Positions 54,703-64,000 of a stretch of 64,000 nt of DNA are shown one piece after another. Position 1 is the first letter of the stretch. Each line of letters starts with the position of its first letter. The stretch is taken from positions 1,488,001 to 1,552,000 of the forward strand of contig NZ_UHIY01000001.1 of the NCBI RefSeq assembly GCF_900460525.1, in the 5' to 3' direction. This DNA is from Yersinia kristensenii. Lineage in GTDB: Bacteria; Pseudomonadota; Gammaproteobacteria; Enterobacterales; Enterobacteriaceae. A model generated the notes under the pieces. The model saw nothing but the letters and a program-made list of their open reading frames with translations, did not search any database and was not told the origin of the DNA. Both the position numbers and the translations under genes were made by a program.

Positions 54703-56805
54703 TTAATTACGGTTGCGGCTGACTTTGACCACATCTGGCATGATACGAATTTTACGCATAATGTTAGCCAGATGGACTCGGTCACGAGTAGTCAGGCGAA
54801 TAAAGGCACTGTATACCCGGCCATCTTTCTCTTCAGTATTCAGGCTCTGAATATTCGATTCGGCCGCATTAATTGCCGCAGTCAGATTGGCCAAGGCACC
54901 TTGCTGGTTGAACATATCGACTTTAATTTCAGCAATAAACTCTTGCTCAGTCTCTTGGTCCCATTCAACCGCCATAAACTTCTCTGGCTCTTTTTGGTAG
55001 CCACGGATATTACGGCAGGATTCATGATGAATGACCAAACCTTTGCCGGGGCTTATATGGGCGATAATTGGGTCACCTGGAATTGGACGGCAGCACTTGG
55101 CAAAGGTAATCAGGACACCATCAGCACCTTTAATTGCCAGGTTACGGGTACCAGAACTCGCCAAGGTGGAGGGGTCACCCAATAGGTTTTTCGCCACCAC
55201 CACACTCATTGCGTTACCCAACCCGATTTCTGCCAACAAGTCATCCAGCGTCGCCAACTTCATACGATCCAGTTCATGTTTGATATTTTCTTCAGAAATA
55301 TCAGACAGTTTTCGACCATTACCTAAAGCATGATTCAATAATCGGCGGCCAAGGCTTACCGATTCATCACGTTTAAGGTTTTTCAGCAATTGACGAATTT
55401 TGGCGCGAGCTTTCGAGCTGACAACAAAATTCAGCCAGGCGGCATTTGGTCGTGCACCCGGAGCGGTAATGATCTCAACAGTTTGGCCACTGCTTAGTGA
55501 CTGAGAAAGCGGATAGGGCTGGCGATCAACGCGTGCGCCGACACAGGCATGACCAATATCGGTATGCACGGCATAAGCAAAATCGACAGGCGTTGCACCG
55601 GCAGGCAATTCAACAATGCGCCCTTCCGGGGTGAAAACGTAAATCTCATCAGGGAACAAATCAGATTTTACACTTTCAATAAATTCAAACGAGCTGCCCG
55701 CGCTTTGCTGTAATTCCAGCAAGCTTTGCATCCAGCGCTGAGCGCGGATCTGTGCGGTAGTACCGGACTCACCTTGCTCTTTATAAGCCCAGTGTGCCGC
55801 AACCCCCATTTCGGCCATCTGATCCATATCTTCAGTACGGATTTGTACCTCTACCGGAACCCCATGAGGGCCGATTAATGAGGTATGCAATGATTGATAG
55901 CCGTTAGCCTTAGGGATGGCAATATAGTCTTTTACTCGGCCAGGGCGGGGTTTATACAGGCTATGAGCTTGCCCCAGCACGCGATAGCAAGTATCAACTT
56001 CTTTAACGATAACCCGAAAGGCATAGATATCCATGATGGAGTGAAAACGCTGCTCCTTCAGGTTCATCTTGCAATAGATGGAATAGAGATGCTTTTCTCG
56101 ACCACTGACGCGGCAAGGTATTCCTGCTTCTGTCAGACGCCCTTCAATCTCCGCCAAGATTTTTTGGATCATCTCTTTGCGGTTACCGCGTGCGGCTTTC
56201 ACCACTTCTTTAATCACGCGGTAGCGATTAGGATAAAGCGCTTCAAAACCTAGCTCTTCCAGCTCAGTTTTTAAATGGTGAATACCCAATCGGTGTGCCA
56301 GTGGGCTATATATTTCAAGGGTTTCGCGGGCAATACGGCGACGTTTATCCGGGCGTAAGGAACCCAACGTTCGCATGTTATGGGTGCGGTCAGCCAGTTT
56401 GATCAAAATGACGCGGATATCCTGCACCATCGCCATGATCATTTTGCGGAAATTCTCCGCCTGGGCTTCTTTCTTATCGCGGAAGTTCAGTTTATCGAGT
56501 TTAGAAACACCCTCGACCAGTTCGGCTACGCTTTTCCCGAACAACTGCTCCATATCTTGATAGGTAGCTGGTGTGTCTTCAATGACGTCATGTAACAGCG
56601 CCGCCATTAAGGTTTCGTAATCGAGCCGCATCTCCGCAAGAATACAGGCCACAGCAACCGGGTGAGTGATATAGGGCTCACCACTGGAGCGTGTCTGACC
56701 CTCGTGAGCATCACGTGCGACAAGGTATGCCTGTTTGAGGCGCTTAATCTGCTCCTCTGGCAGGTAACGTTGAATCAGCAGATTCAGGCTTTCAAACAGG
56801 TACAA
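54703..56805 (-). CDS. spoT: Bifunctional (p)ppGpp synthase/hydrolase SpoT
   Basis: SpoT degrades and weakly makes the alarmone (p)ppGpp. The 700-residue protein has the N-terminal HD hydrolase domain with H72-D73 (LLHDVIEDT). The synthetase domain includes YQSLHTSLIGPHGVPVEVQIRT, followed by TGS (IYVFTPEGRIVELPAG), a helical/zinc-finger region and a C-terminal ACT domain. The conserved HD residues imply active hydrolysis. It is 18 bases downstream of rpoZ in the same operon. Confidence 0.97.
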   Translation of the reverse strand: MYLFESLNLLIQRYLPEEQIKRLKQAYLVARDAHEGQTRSSGEPYITHPVAVACILAEMRLDYETLMAALLHDVIEDTPATYQDMEQLFGKSVAELVEGVSKLDKLNFRDKKEAQAENFRKMIMAMVQDIRVILIKLADRTHNMRTLGSLRPDKRRRIARETLEIYSPLAHRLGIHHLKTELEELGFEALYPNRYRVIKEVVKAARGNRKEMIQKILAEIEGRLTEAGIPCRVSGREKHLYSIYCKMNLKEQRFHSIMDIYAFRVIVKEVDTCYRVLGQAHSLYKPRPGRVKDYIAIPKANGYQSLHTSLIGPHGVPVEVQIRTEDMDQMAEMGVAAHWAYKEQGESGTTAQIRAQRWMQSLLELQQSAGSSFEFIESVKSDLFPDEIYVFTPEGRIVELPAGATPVDFAYAVHTDIGHACVGARVDRQPYPLSQSLSSGQTVEIITAPGARPNAAWLNFVVSSKARAKIRQLLKNLKRDESVSLGRRLLNHALGNGRKLSDISEENIKHELDRMKLATLDDLLAEIGLGNAMSVVVAKNLLGDPSTLASSGTRNLAIKGADGVLITFAKCCRPIPGDPIIAHISPGKGLVIHHESCRNIRGYQKEPEKFMAVEWDQETEQEFIAEIKVDMFNQQGALANLTAAINAAESNIQSLNTEEKDGRVYSAFIRLTTRDRVHLANIMRKIRIMPDVVKVSRNRN

Positions 56806-56823
56806 AGTAGACTCGCTGTCTAA

Positions 56824-57099
56824 TTAACGACGACCTTCAGCAATCGCGGTTACCGCTTGGATCTCTGCGGCTTCCTGCTCTTGCTGTTCTTGGCGTTCAC
56901 GTACATCGAGAATCTGATTTGTAATCAGGCCTTCTTCGATTTCGCGCAGCGCAATCACAGTAACTTTATCGTTTTCTTCTGGAACCAGTGCGTCTTTACC
57001 GCCGGACTGGATTTGACGTGCCCGACGAGCAGCGACCAACACCAGGTCAAAACGGTTACCAATTTTCTCTACAGCGTCTTGAACAGTTACGCGTGCCAT
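56824..57099 (-). CDS. rpoZ: RNA polymerase omega subunit
   Basis: Omega helps assemble the beta' subunit and, with ppGpp, forms one of the two alarmone sites on RNA polymerase. The 91-residue product [29 protein letters not shown] is essentially the E. coli sequence, including the [10 protein letters not shown] helix. It sits between gmk and spoT as usual. Confidence 0.97.
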
Positions 57100-57153
57100 A
57101 ATTCTGCTACTCCACAGGTGACGAAATGACTGGGCATGATACTGAAACTCTGT

Positions 57154-57786
<633 letters not shown>

Positions 57787-57835
57787 TCAGTTGATTAGGT
57801 TGATATGTAGAAAGCAGAAGTGTGAATCTCCGCAC

Positions 57836-57871
57836 AGTATACACGGCTGTAACGCGTCATGCAGCGTTACA
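57836..57871 (-). promoter_or_regulatory. Candidate gmk promoter with adjoining inverted repeat
   Basis: On the minus strand TATACT (57836-57841) is a good -10 element 59 bases before the gmk start. Seven bases upstream of it begins a perfect inverted repeat, TGTAACGC with GCGTTACA (57848-57855 and 57864-57871), covering the -35 region. It could be an operator or just a hairpin in a divergent transcript. No -35 hexamer is convincing. Confidence 0.45.
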
Positions 57872-58060
57872 ACACATTTCACCTCAATGTTTCTCCCATA
57901 AACAGCACGTTTTTATGATTTTGCGGGGAGCATTGCGTAATTCCAGCTTGTTGCAGCAAGCGTAAAAGTATTATTCGGTCACCTACGCATTTAAGTTTTT
58001 CCCTCTTCGACGGGCGAGCTATTTCAGGTTTTACTGCCTGCCAGCAAAGGGAGGTACTGA

Positions 58061-59758
<1,698 letters not shown>

Positions 59759-59773
59759 TCATCTGGGATGAGC

Positions 59774-60394
59774 TTAATGTTCTGAATGTTCATATTTGAA
59801 TACGGGCAGGCCAAGGCGGAATCTCAGTGCCAGCAACCGTGCGCTTAGCCCTGTGACCAGTGTAAGAATAATAACCCAGTTATGGGATAGCGGCGTGTAT
59901 TGCTGCAGCGCTATGTAGATCCATGCAGCAGCAAACGAGATACCAGCATAAATTTCTTTCTGAAACACCAATGGAATGCAATTACAGAACATATCACGCA
60001 GGACACCGCCAAATACGCCAGTAATCACAGCAGCTATAGCCGCAATAATCGTACTATGACCCATATCGAGGGCGATTTGTGCGCCAATAATAGAAAAAAC
60101 AATCAGTCCGATGGCATCAAGCACTAAAAATAAATGGCGCAAATGTTTCATTAATGGAGCCATCCAAGTTGTGATGATCGCAGCAACGGCGACAATCACA
60201 ATATATTCAGGGTGCTTAACCCACCCAAGCGGATAGTGGCCCAGTAGCATATCTCTGACCGAGCCGCCACCGATAGCAGTTGCAGATGCAATGATAATGA
60301 CGCCAAACATATCCATCTGACGTCGGCCTGCAGCCAGTGCTCCGGTCATGGCTTCAGCGGTGATACCGATAATATAAAGAACACTGAGTAGCAT
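59774..60394 (-). CDS. yicG: TRIC/UPF0126 family membrane protein YicG
   Basis: A 206-residue inner-membrane protein made of two copies of the roughly 80-residue TRIC (UPF0126) repeat, seven helices in all. The repeat signatures are [16 protein letters not shown] and [19 protein letters not shown] family members form potassium channels in some organisms; the E. coli YicG substrate is unsettled. It converges on ligB with 15 bases between stops. Confidence 0.93.
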   Translation of the reverse strand: MLLSVLYIIGITAEAMTGALAAGRRQMDMFGVIIIASATAIGGGSVRDMLLGHYPLGWVKHPEYIVIVAVAAIITTWMAPLMKHLRHLFLVLDAIGLIVFSIIGAQIALDMGHSTIIAAIAAVITGVFGGVLRDMFCNCIPLVFQKEIYAGISFAAAWIYIALQQYTPLSHNWVIILTLVTGLSARLLALRFRLGLPVFKYEHSEH

Positions 60395-60710
60395 ATTGAA
60401 TATAATTTATTAAGGGCAGCATAGGTAGCAGCTTAGTCACTAAGCAAAAACGTCGCGACTGAGATTTTCTAAGTCACACATTTCAGATTATTTAATCTAA
60501 TTAAAATATAAATTATCTTGTTGATATTTTTAAATAAAAAAATAATAACTGGTTTTTTGTTCATTAGTTTTTTTAGGGGGGTGAGTCAATTGTTAAGATT
60601 AGGCGGGAGAGCTAACAGGTCATTTGATGAATATTCTACTTGATTGCAGAGTAACTCATCGAGTGGTAGTTTTTATCTCTATTTTATCTTTTATTTCAGT
60701 GGGATTTTTC
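60395..60710. other. AT-rich gap between yicG and the DUF3574 lipoprotein gene
   Basis: About 316 bases, very AT-rich with poly-A/T tracts (60510-60570), holding the divergent promoters of yicG and the lipoprotein gene. An in-frame open stretch from 60624 to the chosen lipoprotein start looks like leader rather than coding. Confidence 0.4.
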
Positions 60711-61175
60711 ATGGGTAAGTGTGTTGATTTGCGCCAATATCGGGCTGTGTTCTTGATTGGTATGGTAGCTATCGGAGCATTGCTGAGTGGTTGCATTGAT
60801 AGAACAGATCAAGCCAATACAGTACCGGTGAAAGTAACATTTCCCTCCTGTATTAAAGGTGAACCGATGACACAAACAACTCTCTTCTTCGGTTTGAGCC
60901 GCCCTCATGGCCCAGTTATTTCTACCACTGAATGGCAGTCTTTTGTTGATAATGATGTAACCAGCCGCTTCAAAGATGGCTTGACAGTTATTGATGCTAA
61001 AGGGCAATGGTTGGGAAATGATGGCAATGTGACTAAAGAAAACAGTAAAGCGTTAATGCTTATCCATAAAGATGACAAAGAAAATGCAATAGAAGCACTG
61101 CGTTCCCGGTATAAACAGCAGTTTGCGCAAGAGTCTGTTATGCGTGTTGATACTATCGTATGTGTTGATTTCTAA
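60711..61175 (+). CDS. DUF3574 family lipoprotein
   Basis: A protein of 154 residues from the preferred ATG at 60711. It has a lipoprotein signal ending in the lipobox LLSGC at residue 28, with basic residues before a hydrophobic core. The mature part matches the DUF3574 pattern: TTLFFGLSRPHGPVISTTEWQ, FVDNDVTSRFKDGLTVIDAKGQW and a C-terminal RVDTIVCVDF. Its function is unknown. ATGs at 60624 and 60627 would add 28-29 residues with a second hydrophobic segment, which does not fit lipoprotein export. The N-terminal residues suggest outer-membrane sorting, but this is uncertain. Confidence 0.8.
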   Translation: MGKCVDLRQYRAVFLIGMVAIGALLSGCIDRTDQANTVPVKVTFPSCIKGEPMTQTTLFFGLSRPHGPVISTTEWQSFVDNDVTSRFKDGLTVIDAKGQWLGNDGNVTKENSKALMLIHKDDKENAIEALRSRYKQQFAQESVMRVDTIVCVDF

Positions 61176-61200
61176 CGGCAAATATTGAGTTTGAGCTTTT

Positions 61201-61235
61201 AGGCCCTTTATCTCTCGATGGGAAATAAAAGGCCT
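61201..61235. terminator. Possible bidirectional terminator
   Basis: AGGCCCTTTAT faces ATAAAAGGCCT with one mismatch, between the convergent lipoprotein and nucleoside transporter genes. U runs are weak on both sides, so it is only a candidate. Confidence 0.45.
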
Positions 61236-61274
61236 GTAGTATCGCTAATTTTATGGGGCTAAACCGTGTTTTTG

Positions 61275-62459
61275 TTACAAGACCAGCCCGGCAATAGCAG
61301 CAGAAAGTAAGCTAACTAAAGTTGAACCATATACTAGCTTTAATCCGAATCGTGAAACTACATTACCTTGCTGCTCATTCAGCCCTTTAATAGCACCCGC
61401 TACAATCCCAATAGAGGCAAAATTAGCAAAAGAGACTAAAAATACAGAAAGAATACCCAAACCTCTTGGTGACATTTCGGCGGCAACTTTTTTCAGCTCA
61501 ATCATGGCAACGAACTCATTCGCCACCAGTTTGGTAGCCATAATACTCCCAGCATGCAAAGCATCTTGAGCGGGGATGCCAATCAATAGAGCTAGTGGAT
61601 AAAATAGATACCCCAGTACGCCTTGGAAACTGATGTTGAATAAGGTACTAAATAAAGCATTAATAGCTGAAATTATAGCAATAAACCCGATTAACATTGC
61701 GGCTATAATCATCGCGATTTTAAAACCAGCTAGAATATATTCTCCAAGCATTTCAAAAAAACTTTGATCTTCATGAAGCTTATTTAGCTTTAATTCTGGT
61801 TCTTCCGTGACAGGGTAAGGGTTAATAATAGAAAGTATAATAAAAGTGCTAAACATATTTAGTATGAGTGCTGTTACTACAAACTTTGGATCGAGCATGG
61901 TCATATAAGCACTGACAATCGACATGGAGACAGTCGACATTGCAGTGGCCGCCATGGTGTACATTCTGCGCGGCGAGATATCGGCAATAATGCCTTTATA
62001 GGCAATGAAATTCTCTGACTGACCCAGAATTAATGTGCTTACGGCGTTAAAAGACTCCAGTTTGCCCATACCATTTACTTTGGATAACAAAGTGCCGACA
62101 ATCCGTATGATGAGCGGTAATATGCGAAAATGTTGTAAAATACCAATCAATGCAGATACGAAAATAATTGGACAAAGAACATTCAAAAATATAAATGCCA
62201 GGCCTTGCTCATTCATTCCACCAAAAACAAAGCTGGTGCCAACTGAAGCAAACTTCATCAAGGATTCGAATAATCCAGCAAAATATTTTATCGCGCCTAA
62301 CCCACTTTTTGAGTGTAAAAAGAAATATGCCAGTAAGATTTCTATTATTAGTAACTGAAAAATATAACGAAGTTTAATGTTTTTGCGGTCATGGCTAGCC
62401 AGTAAAGCCAATACTGCAATAGCAATCAGTGCCAAAAGAAAGTGCAGAATCTGCAGCAT
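61275..62459 (-). CDS. Concentrative nucleoside transporter (NupC/NupX-like, CNT family)
   Basis: A 394-residue inner-membrane protein with about nine helices. CNT-family features are visible: the [12 protein letters not shown] segment (in place of the family's usual GQTEAPLL-type element), the nucleoside-binding-type [18 protein letters not shown] and the C-terminal [20 protein letters not shown]. Proton- or sodium-coupled nucleoside uptake is likely. It is closer to the NupX/PsuT branch than to NupC by my reading. It stands alone, divergent from rpfF. Confidence 0.88.
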   Translation of the reverse strand: MLQILHFLLALIAIAVLALLASHDRKNIKLRYIFQLLIIEILLAYFFLHSKSGLGAIKYFAGLFESLMKFASVGTSFVFGGMNEQGLAFIFLNVLCPIIFVSALIGILQHFRILPLIIRIVGTLLSKVNGMGKLESFNAVSTLILGQSENFIAYKGIIADISPRRMYTMAATAMSTVSMSIVSAYMTMLDPKFVVTALILNMFSTFIILSIINPYPVTEEPELKLNKLHEDQSFFEMLGEYILAGFKIAMIIAAMLIGFIAIISAINALFSTLFNISFQGVLGYLFYPLALLIGIPAQDALHAGSIMATKLVANEFVAMIELKKVAAEMSPRGLGILSVFLVSFANFASIGIVAGAIKGLNEQQGNVVSRFGLKLVYGSTLVSLLSAAIAGLVL

Positions 62460-62746
62460 AAGAAATCCGTCAGGGCTAAAAATTTAGCCAGCATTTTATC
62501 CATATTGATAGATTTTTTTCATCTGAAATTCGATCTTCTTGAAAATATATATTCCACTTATTCTCTAATAGTGCCTTAAATATTCCGGTTGTTTAAATTT
62601 TTACTGCTTTTTTCATCATTTATCCATTGGGTGACTCACTATTTATCTGCCCGCTTAAATTGCCACCATTAAGGCAAATTTAGCACTTCCTCAAGAAGGC
62701 TAAGGCGATAGCACCATCTGTGTTTAACTCACCTATAGGATAGAAT
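62460..62746. other. Divergent intergenic region before rpfF
   Basis: This 287-base region holds the promoters of the nucleoside transporter (leftward) and rpfF (rightward). It is AT-rich on the left. An AGGATAG ribosome-binding site precedes the rpfF ATG. I recognise no specific operator. Confidence 0.4.
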
Positions 62747-63613
62747 ATGAACATGATTAATCTCCCTAGTTGCCGTTCTTTTACTGAAGCTGGCCATTTA
62801 TCTCAAATATCGGCTTATTACGAAGAAAGCCGCAATACCATGTGGATGTTGTTGCGTGCTCATCCTCGTCCTTGTTTTAATCTTGAGTTAATTGAAAATA
62901 TTATGACACTAGCGCAGGCCGCTAAAGAATCAACATTACCTATCGATTTTTGGGTAACAGGTTCGGTGGTGCCCAATATTTTTAATGTAGGGGGGGATTT
63001 AAACTTTTTCGCCCAAATGATCAGAAATCGTAAACGGGAAGCGTTAATGGCCTATGCGCGTGCTTGCGTAGATTGTGTTCATGCAGCTTCTCGTGGGTTT
63101 GATACTGGTGCCATCTCTATTGCAATGATTGAAGGAAGCGCATTGGGAGGGGGATTTGAAGCGGCATTAGCTCATCATTTTGTATTAGCACAAACGACCG
63201 CCAGAATGGGATTTCCGGAAATTGCATTTAATTTATTTCCGGGTATGGGGGGATATTCGCTGGTTGCCAGAAAAGCGGGTATGAAAGTCGCAGAGCAACT
63301 GATTTGGACAGGCGAATCTCATGCTGCAGAATGGTATGAGAGCCGGGGATTAATCGATAAGTTATTTCAGCCGGGGGATGCTTATCTTGCAACACGCACG
63401 TTTATAGACACAATCAAGCCTAAGCTAAATGGTATACGAGCTATGATTCGAGTGCGACAGCGTGTTCTACAATTAACGCGTTCTGAATTAATGGATATTA
63501 CAGAAGATTGGGTTGATTCTGCATTGTCTATTGAGCCGAAAGATATCGCCTATATTGAACGGCTGGTTATGTTGCAAGACAGACATGCTTCGGGAGCGTC
63601 GAAAGCTATATAG
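62747..63613 (+). CDS. rpfF: RpfF-type diffusible signal factor (DSF) synthase
   Basis: RpfF is a crotonase-fold enzyme that both dehydrates 3-hydroxyacyl-ACP and releases the resulting cis-2-unsaturated fatty acid, the DSF signal. The 288-residue protein closely follows Xanthomonas RpfF: NIFNVGGDLNFFAQMIR, SIAMIEGSALGGGFEAAL and MGFPEIAFNLFPGMGGYS. The two catalytic glutamates are present at 138 (in GGGFEAAL) and 158 (in GFPE), 20 apart as in Xanthomonas (141 and 161). The gene has its own promoter region and a GGATAG site before the ATG at 62747. It converges on an EAL-domain gene nine bases away. Generic enoyl-CoA hydratases lack this pattern, so DSF synthesis is the best call; the exact acyl chain cannot be told from sequence. 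Confidence 0.88.
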   Translation: MNMINLPSCRSFTEAGHLSQISAYYEESRNTMWMLLRAHPRPCFNLELIENIMTLAQAAKESTLPIDFWVTGSVVPNIFNVGGDLNFFAQMIRNRKREALMAYARACVDCVHAASRGFDTGAISIAMIEGSALGGGFEAALAHHFVLAQTTARMGFPEIAFNLFPGMGGYSLVARKAGMKVAEQLIWTGESHAAEWYESRGLIDKLFQPGDAYLATRTFIDTIKPKLNGIRAMIRVRQRVLQLTRSELMDITEDWVDSALSIEPKDIAYIERLVMLQDRHASGASKAI

Positions 63614-63622
63614 TTTTTGCAC

Positions 63623-64000
63623 CTAATCCAGTGAAAGGTGAGGGTGTTTTGTTACCAGCCAATGCTCCAGTTCATCTGCGGGCATTGGCTTAGCATAAAG
63701 AAATCCCTGTTTTTCATCAATTCCAATAGAATCCAGAAATTCCTCTTCCTCTTTAGTTTCTACTCCTTCGGCAATCACTTGCATGTTAAGTGCCTCGGCG
63801 ACAACGATAATAGCTCGTACTAGAGATTGTGAAATGGGATTAGTATCAATTTGGCGAACAAAACTTTGATCCAGCTTAATGGCATCAATAGGGATGCGCG
63901 CTAACTGAGATAGTGAAGAATAACCAGTACCAAAATCATCTAAGTGAATTTGAACACCTAAGTGGCGGAGCTGTTTCATTATATTGATAGCGGCGTCTTC
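63623..64000 (-). CDS. EAL-domain cyclic-di-GMP phosphodiesterase, 3' end (RpfR/PdeR-like), 5' part beyond the window
   Basis: The last 125 residues of a larger protein that continues past base 64000. The EAL-domain motifs are intact: DDFGTGYSSL (metal-binding aspartates and loop 6), KLDQSF, the catalytic glutamate in IAEGVET, and QGFLYAKPMP. An active c-di-GMP phosphodiesterase is expected. The C-terminal sequence resembles E. coli PdeR and Burkholderia RpfR, whose N-terminus (FI domain, PAS, GGDEF) would lie outside the window. It converges on the adjacent rpfF gene, so it is a likely signal receptor, but only the C-terminal part is visible. Confidence 0.85.
   Translation of the reverse strand, partial: EDAAINIMKQLRHLGVQIHLDDFGTGYSSLSQLARIPIDAIKLDQSFVRQIDTNPISQSLVRAIIVVAEALNMQVIAEGVETKEEEEFLDSIGIDEKQGFLYAKPMPADELEHWLVTKHPHLSLD

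Overview
The window is chromosomal DNA of an enterobacterium, most likely a Yersinia. Almost every protein is a full-length, collinear match to a well-known Escherichia coli protein but clearly diverged from it. The gene order mnmG-oriC-mioC-asnC-asnA-viaA-ravA-kup-rbs and several ERIC-type intergenic repeats fit the Yersinia/Serratia side of the order Enterobacterales. Genus is inferred from remembered gene order and protein similarity; no search was run.

Layout. 1-5.7 kb: replication-origin neighbourhood, with the start of rsmG, then mnmG, oriC, mioC, the divergent asnC/asnA pair and a DUF1345 membrane protein. 5.7-19.4 kb: the viaA-ravA chaperone pair, the potassium transporter kup, the ribose operon rbsDACBKR under two RbsR-type operators and interrupted by repeats, then hsrA and yieP. 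19.4-25.4 kb: a complete rRNA operon (P1, P2, boxA, 16S, tRNA-Glu, 23S, 5S, terminators). 25.4-36.1 kb: mobAB, yihD, srkA-dsbA, polA, Spot 42 RNA, engB, CsrC RNA, yihI, a 58-codon ORF and hemN. 36.1-45.7 kb: the nitrogen regulon glnA-glnL-glnG with its sigma-54 promoter and NtrC sites, then bipA and yihX-yihY-dtd-yiiD. 45.7-47.1 kb: an AT-rich insert with two regulator genes. 47.2-60.4 kb: yicH, xanP, gltS, the gmk-rpoZ-spoT-trmH-recG cluster, ligB and yicG. 60.4-64 kb: an accessory stretch with a DUF3574 lipoprotein, a concentrative nucleoside transporter, an RpfF-type DSF synthase gene and the 3' end of an EAL-domain gene that runs off the window.

Most of this is conserved housekeeping DNA. 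The most notable system is at the right edge: an rpfF homologue with both catalytic glutamates, nine bases from a convergent gene encoding an intact EAL domain. This is the expected layout of a diffusible-signal-factor quorum-sensing module (RpfF/RpfR) that couples a fatty-acid signal to cyclic-di-GMP turnover. Other points worth a look are the rRNA operon whose flanks combine those of E. coli rrnC and rrnA, ERIC and shorter related repeats inside the rbs and gln operons, the regulator pair at a gene-order break, a minus-strand terminator upstream of engB with no visible gene feeding it, DnaA boxes upstream of polA, and a small predicted membrane protein translated just ahead of hemN.
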